Shown here: in pieces, positions 32,240-43,394 of the stretch
Layout of the letters: each line of letters opens with the position of its first letter
Position numbering within the stretch: position 1 is the first letter of the stretch
Origin: Luscinia megarhynchos
Taxonomy: Eukaryota > Chordata > Aves > Passeriformes > Turdidae
Length of the DNA stretch: 64,000 nucleotides
Reading direction: 5' to 3'
Assembly (NCBI GenBank): GCA_034336665.1
Contig: JAPFBE010000032.1
Coordinates: 4,712,001-4,776,000, forward strand
The notes under the pieces: generated by a model
Database searches by the model: none
What the model was told of the DNA's origin: nothing
The model's input: the letters and a program-made list of their open reading frames with translations, nothing else
Program-made: the position numbers and the translations under genes

Positions 32240-32775
32240 CACTTTGTAACTCCCTTGATTAGTGTTTCCCTCCTTGAGTTGATGCACCTGTGCTGCCAGG
32301 ACAGAAGTGATTTTCCTATCCTACTTTCCCATGTCTTCTCCATGGTCATGCAAAAAGAACTACTGGTTAGCTCATGGGGTGTACCCTCTCTCCCTAGCGG
32401 GAGGATGTTGGGCTTTGACTTCAGGGCCTGTGACTTGCACAGGTGCCGTATGGAAACTGTTCTTCCTCACCTTCTCTCTTTTCTCCCTTATTTCCTCTTG
32501 GAGGCTCTTAATCACAGCAGAGACATGAGCTTGCATCAGGCCATTGATCATACTCCTGTAATTTCTAAGCTTGCTGGTGACAGAACCCACTGTGCCTCAG
32601 TTGTCCTCAGCATTAATTGTTGCAATGAAGGTGGTGTATTGAGATGGCCCTGGATTTGCCAGATTCCACAACATCTGCCCTGTACACCCAACCTTGTCGG
32701 GGTGATTATCATGCTGTCTGCCCCTCCCAAAGAGTACCTCCAATACCGCCACTTCTCTCAGCTGTTGTATCCCTT
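32240..32775 (-). pseudogene. ERVL-C gag, C-terminal third
   Basis: Minus-strand homology to the coiled-coil/basic region of ERVL-B Gag: EEIREKREKVRK-like helix, RGYTP-type phrase near 32375, and MTMEKTW-like phrase near 32330. Stops are present. Cut at 32775 by ERVK-2; continues at 39331. Confidence 0.65.
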
Positions 32776-33098
32776 TGTAGATGCTGGTGAGAGTCAGGGG
32801 AAAAAGCAGTTGGAGTTTTCCCCAGCTACTCAAAGGAAAACAGAAAGGAAAGAACTAATAACAAAGTTTAGCATCTGGTGTTGTGGACAGGAGGAGTGCG
32901 TGAAGAATGTGATGCTTTGGTAAAAGCATGTTTACAGGAGGTGTTGCTTTCATTGAACCAATGAGCTTAATTCTATCATTGGTTCCATGAACCAGTCTAT
33001 AAAAATATGTCTACCTCTGCAATAAATCGAATCTTCTACTTGCTGGATGAAGCCTGTGTTGCTGCATTTTTTTGCCGCTTCCTAGCCTTACAGCGACA
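32776..33098 (+). repeat. ERVK-2 5' LTR
   Basis: tgtagatgctgg... to ...ttacagcgaca. CCAAT-type motifs near 32957, TATA (tctataaaaat) at ~32995-33005, AATAAA at 33021-33026. Very close to 39007-39324. The TATA-to-polyadenylation distance is only ~20 bp, so R is very short. Confidence 0.9.
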
Positions 33099-33100
33099 TC

Positions 33101-33118
33101 TGGAGGTCCCACTGAGTT
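33101..33118 (+). promoter_or_regulatory. Primer-binding site, tRNA-Gln type
   Basis: TGGAGGTCCCACTGAGTT starts 2 bp after the LTR and matches the complement of the tRNA-Gln 3' end (ending GGGACCU-CCA) at most positions. Confidence 0.7.
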
Positions 33119-33574
33119 CGTATTTTTGCCATTTCCAATGTGTATAGCACAGGGATATATCCAGGTGCTTGGAGTCTGCCGGGACCGGGACGGGCCCTTT
33201 GAGGTCTGTCAAAACTGGGGCTACGGCCTGAGCTAGGTTAATTCTGGCCAGAGCCGTGCGGTGAGCAGACTGCACAACCCAGAAGACCGGGACAGCAGAG
33301 TCTAGGGGCAGAACCAGTGCTGTGACGATTCAGCCAGAGTTAGAGCCATCTTGGAAGCCGCGGACCACCCCCCTCCTTGGTTGCAGTGGGACAGGGGGTA
33401 TATGGGATATGTCAGACTGTCTCCTCCCTCAACAAGAGAGGTACTGTGTTTTCTATCCTCCTTTGAGAAGATCAATTTCATTGGAACACGAGCATATAGC
33501 TCAGGAGCCTATTGGCTCATTTCGGAGTGGTGAACCTCCTGGCTTAGTTGCTACGAGGAAAGAGCTCTTTAAAG

Positions 33575-35560
33575 ATGGGGAGTCACCTATCCAAAAAACA
33601 GGAAACTGTACTCTCAGCATGGAGAAATGTTTTGGCAAGCATGGAGACTCCGGTATCAGATGAAGACCTGTGTACTTTGTTAGCTTGAGCGAAAGATTGT
33701 GGTTTCTCAGAGGATATAGAAGTGGCATTGTCTCCGACCGGGTGGGGAACACTTGGGGACCATCTATGGGATGTTCCTTGGAGAGGGGACGTTTCAGTTT
33801 CCTCTCTAATAGGTATTTGGGGAATTATTAATAGAAGTATGACAGGTGGAACCCCACAAAATAGTGAGGCACAGGAGAGAAGTGAATCAGATCTAGCATC
33901 CAAACAGGATGAGGAAGGATCTGCCTTCCAGTCCGGCAACGGACAGGATTGCATGGAGGTCCCTTGCTCTGTGACTTCCCCTGGAAACCTGCCGAGCCCA
34001 ATGACCCCCCATGCATCGTACTCTTCACCTAAGGACTATGTTCCGCATGTATACCCTTCCCCAAAAGATTATATTAAACCAATATATCCCTTGCCTTTGA
34101 CAATGGGGCAGCCAACCACGGCAGCAGATAACGGCACCGATAGCCCCCTCATTTGCACCTCAGGGGGAGATTGCCCCCCCCCCCCCCACAGGAGGCACCT
34201 GCGTGCGGACTACCCGTACAGGGCAAGCCACCTGCTGACGTCACTGCAACAGTCACTCCCATCGCCCCTCCGCTGCTATCTACGGGGGCCGTTCATGCCC
34301 TGTTGTTCTCTATGGATGCTGCCGCCTGAACAGCGGCAGAGGCTCATGTAGCAGCCGAAGTGGCAGAGCGGACAGCAGCCGCGGTACAAATTGCAATGTC
34401 AGCATTGGTGGCTGCCTTTTCAGGGCAGCCCATGGCAGTGGTGTTCGTACCCGCAGCGGATATAAGCCCAAGGGATTCATTGGCTGTGGATGGCCCACCT
34501 GCTGGGGCAGGGCTGCAAGCGCCACCCACTGCAAATTCGGGGGTGGTTCCGGTCCCTCCCTCACTGCTGCTGTCTGAGCTCGGCCTGCCCGCTGGGGCAG
34601 GGCCACGGGCACCCTCCTCTGCTCCTGCAGGGGCAGAGATGCCTTCTGCTTTAATCCCAGTGTCACAGCCCGCCCACCTAGAAACAATGGCCTCTTCATC
34701 GGGTTCAGCGGCGGCGGTGCCGGCTCCCCCGCCACTTCCGGCACTGCGTTCCACCTCGGTGGCCAAAGAAGATGTCGCTATTCATGCGCCCCCGGACGGG
34801 CCCCTTCCATCAATGCCTCCGGTAGCTGTGCCATCTTCCGTGGAGCAGGCACTGCTTTCATTGCTCCCACCCCATGCTGACGCCACCAATGGGCAGCACC
34901 TCCTCCTCCTCCGGGGGCATGCCTTCGCTTCAGAAAGCCAATATTGTAACAGTCCAGCGGTTTCCCCCTGGAGCCATCTCTGGACACTTCCCCTGTGTTC
35001 AATCACTGTGAGACTTAGAAATCAGCATAGTTTTTGGGAAGCAGTCAAGCTTTGAGCATTGCAACAGGGTCACTGGGAGTTGTTAGAACGCACGGGGATG
35101 CCCAGGGGTAGTGTCATTCATATGGAGGGGGTGAAGGAGAGTGTTCAAGTGGGTACTTGTGAACTCGACCCGATCTCTGGGGGGGAATTACCTCAAAATT
35201 ATAGTGATAACATCCAAATGAGAGGGGAGGCTCAAGCCTTTCCCCTGTTTAAAGCTGTCCCTAATACAAGACAACGTGATAGACATGATGTCGTAGCCTG
35301 GCGTGTAGTCCAGGATTTACAGGACAAAGTTGCACGATATGGACTTGGCTCTACACGTTATGCAAATTATCAGGGTATTGAATACAGATTTGCTGGCACC
35401 ATATGATATTAAGCATATAGCCCAAGTGCTGTTGAAGCCTGCTCAATTTAAAGTTTTTGAAGAATTGGAAATAGATGGTTGAAAAACCAGACGCAGAGAA
35501 TATGCAGACAGATCCCAGGTTTGCAGTGGGAAGCGACGCTCTAATGGGGTGGCATTGCTT
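33575..35560 (+). pseudogene. gag: ERVK-2 gag (matrix, long Ala/Pro linker, capsid N-part)
   Basis: Starts MGSHLSKKQ at 33575 (Gly2 myristoylation likely), with a TGA in place of Trp near 33686. Matrix continues to ~33850, followed by a Ser/Pro/Tyr region with repeated SPKDY phrases (34030-34080). Next comes an Ala/Pro-rich stretch coded by GC-rich DNA in a shifted frame (34360-35055). Capsid N-terminus (35190-35406, QAFPLFK and VVQDLQDKVARYGLGS) is betaretrovirus-like. The rest of capsid, NC and protease are missing: RT sequence begins near 35600. A poly-C run of 11 at 34177 is a probable frameshift site. Confidence 0.75.
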
Positions 35561-38500
35561 TTCTAATCCTGACCTTCAGGTTACCTGAGACCCTCTGGTC
35601 CTTGAAAGTGCCAAAAAATAAGTTTTACAGCAATGCTGAAGCTCAGAAAGATTAATGCAGTGATGGAAACATGGGGGCATTGCAACCTGGCATGCCCTCA
35701 CCCCCATGCTCCCTGCTGGATGGGACATCCTGGTCATCGGTTTGAAGGATTGCTTTTTCACAATTCTTTGTGTCCTGATGACAGACCAAAATTTGCTTTT
35801 ACTGTGCCTGCAGTGAACAATTCTGATCCAGGACAGAGATATCAATGGAAAGTTTTGCCTCAAGGCTGTTGTAATAGCCCAACTATCTGTCAATGTTTTG
35901 GGGGTTGGGGTTTGTTCCCTTACTTTTCCTCTCTGTGGAATTTTCCCTGTTATTATGCGAAGAAAGCTTACTGGGCTGCACCCTAGCCTGTGATGGCTCA
36001 GAACAAAGAGATAGGCAGGGTCTCGCTCTCTCGCTCGCCGGTAGGGTCGGAGGAAGATGTCCAGGGGCTGCTCGCTTCCACACAGCCAGCCATCCCAACA
36101 CCAGGAGCCAGGTTCTCTGCTGTGGGACACTGTGCTGCTGGCTTCCCTGCTCCAGCCTGCTATCTCTGAGCACACAGACGAGAGCCGCGAGCCATATAGT
36201 GAGCAGGGAGTCCTTCCTCCATCCCTTCTCCCACCTGGGATGCTGCTGACATCATCCCAGCCATCCGCAGCTGCCCAGGACCGGCCCTGCCCTCTACCAC
36301 CACTGGTACTGAGCACAGGGAGAGAGTGTCTGTGGCCGAAAAGGACTGGAACTGAGTTACTGTTCTGTTTGTTGTTAATTTTCCTAGCTGCTGTTGTTTG
36401 TTTGTCTGGTTAGATATATTAGTAAAGAGCTGTTATCCCTACCCCATATCTCTGCCTGAGAATCACTGATTCCAAAATTATAATAACCACGAGGGAGGGG
36501 GTTTATATTCTCCATCTCGGGAGGAGCTCCTGCCTTTCTTGGCAAATACCTCTCCTCCAAACTAGGACACAATGGTATGTGGCTCAGGCCTTGTCTGAAG
36601 TTTGCAAGCAGGTTACTGTTATCATTACATGGATGACATCCTAATAGCAGCTTCTACTCACGATGAGTTGCTGAGGATAGAACCTCAGCTGCTCACTGCT
36701 TTACACTGTTATGGACTGCAAGTGGCCCCAGAAAAGGTCCAGCAAATACCTCCTTGGAAATATTTGGGGGCCAAGATCTTGGATCAAACTATTCAGCATC
36801 AAGTGGTGCAATTAGCAGATTCTATTAAAACTCTGAATGATGCTCAAAAATTACTGGGTGTTATCAGTTGGTTACGTCCTTACTTCGGACTGACCACAGC
36901 ACAGTTGTCCCCACTTTTCAATATTCAGAAGAGGGACTCTCATCTGGATTCACCTCAGATGCTCACTGCTGAGACGCAGCAAGCGCTGAAGGAGGTGTAT
37001 CAAGCCCTTTCTACTCGTCAGGTATACCGAGTAGATCCTTCCATTGATATCACTGTGTTTATCACCAATTCATATTTACATCCTACAGGTATCATTGGTC
37101 AATGGAATGACTTGCACATTCTGGAATGGGTCTTTTTGCCACATCAGTTATAGAAGACGACAATTACGCTGTTTGAATTGTTTTCTCGACTGATAATCAA
37201 ATGCCGTCAACAATGCTTGCAATTGATGGCAGCAGATCCTGCGAAAGTTATTCTTCCTGTAGAGCAGGAATTCTTTGAAGGGGGCCTTGTTAATAGTGTT
37301 CCCTTGCAAAGTGCACTGGCAAGACTTTATGGGACAGATTGCTTATCATCTGCCCAGCCATAAGCTATCGCAAATGGCAAAAACAATCAAGCTGTCATTG
37401 AGACCCAAAAATAGTAGAGTGCCAGTGCAAGGCCCTACCATCTTCACTGATGGGTCAGGCAAAACAGGGAAGGCCATTGTTACCTGGGAGGATGAGTCTG
37501 GCTGGCAAATGTGGGAAGGCCATGAAACAGGTTCTGCTCAAATAATTGAGTTGAAAGCAGTCACAATGGCATTCCAAAGGTTTTCTCAGGTACCCTTAAA
37601 TTTGGTCACTGACTCTGCTTATTTGCAGATATACCTCAGCGTTTGGATTGCTTGCTCCTAAAGGAAGTTCACAATGTCGTTTTGTTTTGGCTGTTGAAAG
37701 CCTTGTGGTGTGTAATTAAAGCCTAAGTTAATCCATATTATATTCTGCACATACGGAGTCACACAAACTTACCAGGTTTTCTAACAGGAGGTAGTGCCAG
37801 GGTTGATAGGTTAGCTAATCTCGCATGGGTAGCACCTTAACCTGACAAGATTGCACAAGCCAGAGTATCACATGACTTTTTCCATCAGAATGCACATATT
37901 CTGCAAAAGCAATTTCATTTAACAGCAACCGAGGCTCGTGACATTGTCAATTCTTGCGATGACTGTTGCGGCCTTGCTGCACCTTTGCCAGTGGGGGTGA
38001 ACCCTAGAGGTCTAAAGGCTCTGCAGCTTTGGCAAACAGATGTTACTCACATTGCTGGATTTGGCAGATGTATGTGCACATGTCTATTGACACCTTTTCT
38101 TCCACCATATGGGCATCTGCTCATACTGGGAAAAAGGTCATGATGTGATTGCCCATTGGAGGATGGCTTTCCCGATTCTGGGCATACCTTCTGCTGTGAA
38201 AACTGACAATGGCCCTGCTTACATCTCACAAAAGACAAGGTAGTTTTTGCAGCTGTGGGGAGTCTCACATAAGTTTGGCACTCCACATTTTCCAACAGGT
38301 CAAGCCATTGTTGAACATGCTCATGGTACTCTAAAGCATGTTTTGGAAAAACAGAAAAGGGGAATGACTGGAGAAACACCACACAGCCGATTGGAAAAAA
38401 GCTTTGTATACCATCAATCACTTTACAGTGCCACAAGATTCAAATAATCCTGTTATTGTAAATCACTACCTCATTACAGGCTTCAGACGAGACATGCCTG

Positions 38501-38640
38501 CCTCGAGCAAAGGTCTTTATACGTGACCTAACCACGAATGAGTGGGAGGACCCACATGAACTTATAGTTTGGGGTCATGGATACGCTTGCTTCTCAACGG
38601 ATACCAAGGTACGCTGGCTACCTTCAAGGTTTTTTCCGCC
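35561..38640 (+). pseudogene. pol: ERVK-2 pol, split by a solo LTR
   Basis: RT N-half 35633-35895 (KINAVMETWG, FAFTVPAVNN, LPQGCCNSPTICQ), LTR insertion, RT C-half 36573-37153 with YHYMDD near 36622 and the KYLGAKIL thumb. RNase H 37400-37660: TIFTDGSG, IELKAV, LVTDSAY give the D-E-D set. Integrase 37850-38640: the finger (HDFFH, CDDCC), WQTDVTH near 38035, then frameshifts; TGQAIVEHAHGTLKH near 38298 keeps the catalytic Glu. Most breaks are 1-nt changes. No functional product. Confidence 0.82.
35896..36570 (+). mobile_element. Solo LTR inserted in ERVK-2 RT
   Basis: The RT phrase ICQ-WYVAQ is split. caatg occurs on both sides (35891-35895 and 36568-36572), but it overlaps the LTR end ...aactaggaca, so the exact edge is ambiguous. 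The last ~170 bp (ttagtaaagagctgttatccc... to cctcctccaaactaggaca) are the plus-strand counterpart of the ERVL-C LTR end read in reverse at 22086/40934, so the families are related. Confidence 0.7.
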
Positions 38641-39006
38641 CTGACCTGAGACAGCAGAAATAGAATGTGGCCAATGTACAACCTTCAAATGCTGGACAAC
38701 ATACCGATCACCAACCAGATGGTCCTTCTACAAGCAGAGAATGAATATTCATCTGTTCATGTCTGAACTGTTTTGAAATCAATAAGAGATTTTTAGACAG
38801 ATTTTTAAAATGCATTAGAAGTAGTAATAGATTTTAATTCTAGTAAACAGTAACATGCAGGGAAGAGCAACAGGTTTGAAAATTTCCAAAGCATTCCAGG
38901 TATCCTCAGGTCTCTTGAGTTGTTTGTTCTCCCTTGCAAGGGGCCCTGCAAGGAAACACAAACACTTCTTTTTCTTTTTCTATTTTTGAAATAAAAAAGG
39001 GGAACT
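38641..39006 (+). other. Post-pol spacer and polypurine tract of ERVK-2
   Basis: About 365 bp with no env-like sequence: no signal peptide, CXXC or transmembrane segment in any frame. It ends with aaaaaaggggaact (38993-39006), the polypurine tract touching the 3' LTR. Confidence 0.6.
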
Positions 39007-39324
39007 TGTGGATGCTGGTAAGAGTCAGGGGAAAAAGCAGTTTGGGTTTTCCCAAGCTACTAAAATGAAAACAGAAAGAATTAATAACAAAGTTTAGCAC
39101 CTGGTGTTGTGGATAGGAGGAGTGAGTGAGGAATGTGATGTTTTGGTAAAAGCATGTTTACAGGAGGTGTTACTTTCATTGAACCAATGAGCTTAATTCT
39201 ATCATTGGTTCTGCGAACCAGTCTATAAAAATGTGTTTACTTCTGCAATAAATCGCTTCTTCTGCTTGCTGGATGAAGCCTGTGTTGCTGCATTTTTTCG
39301 CTGCTTCCCAACCTTACAGCGACA
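39007..39324 (+). repeat. ERVK-2 3' LTR
   Basis: 318 bp, tgtggatgctgg... to ...ttacagcgaca, followed by the tccctt duplication. TATA near 39225 and AATAAA near 39250. Confidence 0.9.
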
Positions 39325-39330
39325 TCCCTT

Positions 39331-39560
39331 CTTCAGGGATCTTCCATTACATTCTGTGATGGTGCTCCTGCATTCTCTCTCTGTGGACAAACCTCTGTCT
39401 TACACTCATTAAAAGCCGATCCCAGAGGGAAAGGGACCCTGGCTCCCTTAAAAATACCTGATCCACACCTGAGTCCTGGGTCAAGGGTCCCAAATTCCTT
39501 GCCTCAGTACCATCCAGTTGCACACCTGTACCCATAAGTTCCCAGACCTGTGGAGACCCA
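39331..39560 (-). pseudogene. ERVL-C gag, capsid-like part
   Basis: The minus strand reads a collinear relative of the ERVL-B capsid-like region: VQLDGTEARNLGPLTQDSGVDQ near 39470-39530 and SLWDRLLMSVRQRFVHRERM near 39370-39430. Open for 62 codons. Shows that ERVL-C continues on the far side of ERVK-2. Confidence 0.75.
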
Positions 39561-39930
39561 GAAATGCATTTGCTAGTTAGTTCTATCTGGCCAAAGCAAC
39601 ACCTGTTCTGTTCCCTGGGTCAGCCCGGTGTCCCTCTCCCTGTCCCTCAGTCGTTGGTCATTCCCACCCTGTTTCCCTGCTGGCCCTTTGCCCTAACCCC
39701 ACCCTTGTGACACCCCTATGTCCCCTGGTAATTGGTCTCTGATGTTTCTTCCCCTCCCTGCTCATCCTATGTACTTAACCTGGACCCTCACAAAGTCCTT
39801 TGCCTTTGTTCTCTGAACTGTGGACGGTGCACACGCGTAGCTGAAATAAACATCTCTGTGAAAACCCCAGCAGAGGCCCTTCCTGCTTTCTTTACTTGCT
39901 ATCACCCCAAGCAACAACCAGATGCAACAC
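39561..39930 (+). repeat. LTR-like insert in ERVL-C gag
   Basis: Flanked by agaccca on both sides (39554-39560, 39931-39937), and gag homology stops and restarts exactly there. AATAAA at ~39844 and a short U5-like tail suggest a plus-strand solo LTR. The ends are not the canonical TG...CA, so edges may be off by a few bases. Confidence 0.6.
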
Positions 39931-40880
39931 AGACCCAAAGTAATCAGGTTGTATAAGCCTCACTCCCCCATCGCACAATGTCTTTTTGCAGATTATGGAG
40001 ACTTTCATACGACAGGGACTCAGTGATAATCTCAACCTCTGGCTCCCCTGCAGGTTGTGAGGGCCCCCCTTTCTTACCCTTATTAACTGTGTGCTTTGAT
40101 TTCGTCTTAGACATCTTCGTTTCTACAGGGGTGACTGCTTCTGGTTGTGACTGCCCTTGCGGTTCATCTCAAACCTGGAAGGTTTTAATGTCTGTGGGTT
40201 CCACTGCTGTGCCATTAGACTCTTCCTCTTTGAGGCAGGGGGAGTGTTTCTCACCAGCTGGAGAAGCGCATTCCTTCAGCATCTGGTGCATCATCTCCAA
40301 AACCCCCATCCAATATGGGAGGTTTATTTCTGAGGCGGGCTGTTGGGCAGGGTCAGGCTCTGCAGCAGCATCCCTATTTTCTGGGGTAGGTTCCAAGGTG
40401 GTTATTCAAGTCAATCTTCCCTTATCTCTGAATGATAAATAGAACAGGCATACCAGCAACACCAGCCACTGTATGATATCATTAGCATTTAGAGAAGATT
40501 TGAACCCTTCAAAAACTGGTGAGGTAGACCAAAAATGCTGGGTGAAGGGTTGGGAGAAAATTCCCCCTGTGTCATTTCCTCACAGTAGGTACCACTATTA
40601 AAGTAACCCCAAAAATATACAGTTAGTGTGTGATAGGCCTGAATCCATGTGCCCACCTTCCAGAGGAAGTTAAAAATCCATTAATTCCTCACCTGATAAA
40701 GCAAACTGGATGACAGACACAGTAGCCTTAGTTATAAGGCCCATGTTTAGATAAGGTCCTGCAAATGGGACAAATATAGCCACAGCCACATGCCACCTGA
40801 ACCAGGGTAAGCTAGACCACATGGTGCCACCTAAGGAGATTTCTAAACCCAGCACACACAAAATTAGGTTACTCAAGAAC
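39931..40880 (-). pseudogene. ERVL-C gag, N-terminal half
   Basis: Minus strand: ITESLSYESLHNLQKD-like phrase near 40000-40050, matching ERVL-B Gag residues 338-353; a Glu/Pro-rich open piece of 75 codons (40169-40396); and at 40670-40876 a 68-codon hydrophobic piece with ISLGGTMWSSLPWFRW and MGLITKATVSVIQFAL, aligned with the membrane-like N-terminus of the other ERVL Gags. Stops separate the pieces. Confidence 0.65.
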
Positions 40881-40910
40881 TGTTATTCCTTTTTCTCTTG
40901 ATGACCTCGT

Positions 40911-40928
40911 GTCCCACTTTGGGTGCCA
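40911..40928 (-). promoter_or_regulatory. ERVL-C primer-binding site, tRNA-Lys type
   Basis: The minus strand reads TGGCACCCAAAGTGGGAC, differing at few positions from the tRNA-Lys1,2 site (TGGCGCCCAACGTGGGGC), 5 bp from the LTR. Confidence 0.65.
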
Positions 40929-40933
40929 AAATC

Positions 40934-41611
40934 TGTCTTTGAAAGACAGGTGTCTGCTAAGAAAGGCAGGAACCTCTCTTGAAATGGAAAATGGAAACCT
41001 CCTCCCTCCAAATTATAATAATTTTGAGATTAAGGTGCTCTCAGGCAAAGATATGGGAAGACGAGTAACAGTTCCTTACTAGGAAAATTAAAAATAAAAA
41101 TGCAGTAATGCAAAAAAACCAAACAACTAAAAAACAAAAACAAAAAACAAAAACCCCACAACACTGACAGGGTCAGAATACAACCTGACACCCCGTCAGT
41201 CAGGGTGTTGGTAGCAGTCTGATTAAATGGGTGCTGCAGTTCTCCTGGAGTGACAGATGTGGTTCTGTTGAAGCAGTGGTCCGGTAGAAGGGTGTGGTTT
41301 TCCTCCAAAGGTCCAGTGATGATGTAGAAGGGTCTGGTTTTCCTCTGGGAATCCAGTGGGTAAAGGCTGCTCTGATGTTCCAAATCTCAGATTTTATCTA
41401 GGTGGGAAATGCTTGGCTCCTCCTCCTGGCTGGAGCATCTCACAATGAGATGATGCAATTTTATCAGTCATGCAGTGAGACTCAATGGGCCATTAACAGA
41501 AGATACTTGCCTGGAGGAAGGATGAATTGTGGAAAAAATAAAGGACACTGCCCCACGTGGTTTTAACAGATGACGATATTATCCATACTTTTGGTTACAT
41601 CCTGCATTGCA
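40934..41611 (-). repeat. ERVL-C 5' LTR
   Basis: 678 bp; tgtctttgaaagacagg... to ...ctgcattgca. Nearly identical to 22086-22815 across 41170-41570, without the U3 duplication. An A-rich run at 41110-41160 differs in length. Its right edge cuts into Ty3/gypsy-like sequence. Confidence 0.82.
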
Positions 41612-41994
41612 ACCCAAGACAGCTATTTGCCACCAGAATTTAGGGATTTTATTGATGTCTTTGAGAAAAAGCAAAAGGGGACTTGACCCTCCACCCCTCA
41701 TCAGATGTATGATATGTCTATTGCACTGTTACCAGACACTCCTTTCTTGGGTTGTATCTACCCTCTGTCAGAACCTGAGGTGGTAGCCTTGAAGGCTTAT
41801 AGTTAGGATGGCTTAGCCCAGGCTTATATTCATTACTCCACCCTTTGATGCCACTGTAATTTTTGTAAAGAAGGGGGATGAAAACTTGAGGCCATATGTG
41901 GAGTAGTGAGGCTGTGGTGCAAATTTTAGGGATATATCTTTAAATTGTTGCAATCTACGCCACCTCTCAAAATACTATCTCAAGCCTTGAAAAG

Positions 41995-42345
41995 CATGGT
42001 CTATGGCAGCACACCATCCCAGAAAGAATTGAGTCAGACAATGGTACTCATTTCCTAAACAATCTCATAGACACCTGGGCCAAGGAACACGGTATTGAGT
42101 GGATCTATCACATGCCTTATCATGCACCAGTCTCTGGGAAGATTGAATGATACAATGGACTATCAAAATCTATACTGAGAGCCATGGGTACTGGGACATT
42201 CAAGCATTATGATTCAAATATAGCAGAATCCATGTGTCTAGTTAATACTAGAGGATATGCTAACTGACCTGGCCCTGAGCAAGTGAAACCCCTACCTACT
42301 GTGCAAGGAGATAAGTTCTCCTCAGTGATTTGTGATGTGCATGTC
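41995..42345 (+). pseudogene. ERVL integrase fragment within the gypsy remnant
   Basis: Plus strand, about 115 codons homologous to the ERVL integrase core: PERIESDNGTHFLNNLIDTW, HGIEWIYHMPYHAPVSGKIE, then VNTRGYAN. It lies on the opposite strand to ERVL-B/C and has no LTR. It replaces the middle of the gypsy RT, so it arrived by insertion of an incomplete copy or by recombination. Confidence 0.75.
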
Positions 42346-42779
42346 TTTTTGAGCTTTGCCTATTTTTATCAGTGTTTTATTCAGAATTTTGCTCAAAAAG
42401 TTGCTCTGTCCACAGCACTGACTCCATTTTAGCGGACACCTGAGATTCAGGGAGCCTTTGATGACTTGAAGCAAGCATTTGCAACAGCCCTGGTTTTAGT
42501 CCACCCAGATACCAGCTGTTCTTTTGTATTGGAGGCAGGTGCTTCTGCCCATGCCTTTGGAGTGGTACTATCTCAGCATGGTGCATCCAATGCACAATTT
42601 CATCCTTGTGCCTATTTCTTCTGACAGTTGACTGAAGCAGAGAGAAATTATGATATCTTAGAGAGTTTTTGGCCATCCATGAGGTGTTTGCTGAGTGAGG
42701 GAACCTTCTTGTGGGTCCTGCTGAGCTTACTTTGCTACTGACTGACTAATGAAATATAGAATGTTTTAGGAACCCGAAG

Positions 42780-43296
42780 TGTTGGGGAGGGAATAGAAAA
42801 ATCTTATGAGTGCCTAGCAAGTAGTTCTGGAACAATAGATGAAATAGAGATGTTAGCAATCTTTGACATAAGTGCTAAAAACGTGTTAAGGTTTGAGGCC
42901 TCTTCCTTTGTTTAGATGATACCAAATGCCACAAATACCAAAGAACCAGCAGACATCCTGTCCCAAGCCTGGCAGGAAAGGTTTCAAGATAAGAAAGCCA
43001 TAAAACATGGTAATTTAGTAGTTCCTATAGGTTGCATGCAAATATTAGGAAATTAGTATATTGCATTAGATTGGTTATTGGAAATTAGAATATTCATCAT
43101 AGAAGAATACTTATTGTACTGTAAATGGGAAATCGCTCGCTCTCTCTCTCTTACCCCCTTACTCTTACCTCTTCTTACTCTCTTACTCTCCATGCTCTAC
43201 ACTCTCTCTTACACCCACACCCTTATAATAAATTGCAAACCTGAAGAACAGAAAATAGTAAGCTCCTGAGTCTGTCCAGCGACCGTCCAACTAACA
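42780..43296 (+). mobile_element. Solo LTR, 517 bp
   Basis: tgttggggaggg... to ...ccaactaaca with near-matching inverted ends. Flanks ccgaag (42774-42779) and ctgaag (43297-43302) give a 6-bp duplication with one mismatch, as for ERVK. Contains a (ct)n run at 43137-43160 and AATAAA near 43228. Confidence 0.65.
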
Positions 43297-43394
43297 CTGA
43301 AGTGCCTCACTCCCCAGTTGACTTGTTGGGCAACTTTTCTCTTAGTTTCCATTTAATATCACCTATAGACTGGACAAACAGAATGGTAGCTTGG

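Larger units (their letters stand above)
32776..39324 (+). mobile_element. ERVK-2: betaretrovirus-like provirus inside ERVL-C
   Basis: A 6.55-kb plus-strand provirus with short LTRs (323 and 318 bp) and a perfect 6-bp target duplication tccctt (32770-32775 and 39325-39330). PBS of tRNA-Gln type, gag, pol, polypurine tract, no env. The RT is split by a solo LTR (35896-36570). The tRNA-Gln primer and different LTR show that it is a lineage distinct from ERVK-1. Confidence 0.88.
22086..41611 (-). mobile_element. ERVL-C: old ERVL provirus expanded by nested insertions
   Basis: Two minus-oriented LTRs (22086-22815 and 40934-41611) of near-identical sequence bracket collinear ERVL pieces: PPT, integrase end (22940-23271), rest of pol (28702-31430), gag C-terminus (31431-31546, 32240-32775), middle gag (39331-39560, 39931-40100) and the hydrophobic gag N-terminus (40670-40876), then a PBS at 40911. 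ERVK-1, ERVK-2 and two LTR-like inserts break it. Removing them leaves about 6.5 kb, a normal ERVL length. Coding parts have many stops. Confidence 0.82.
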
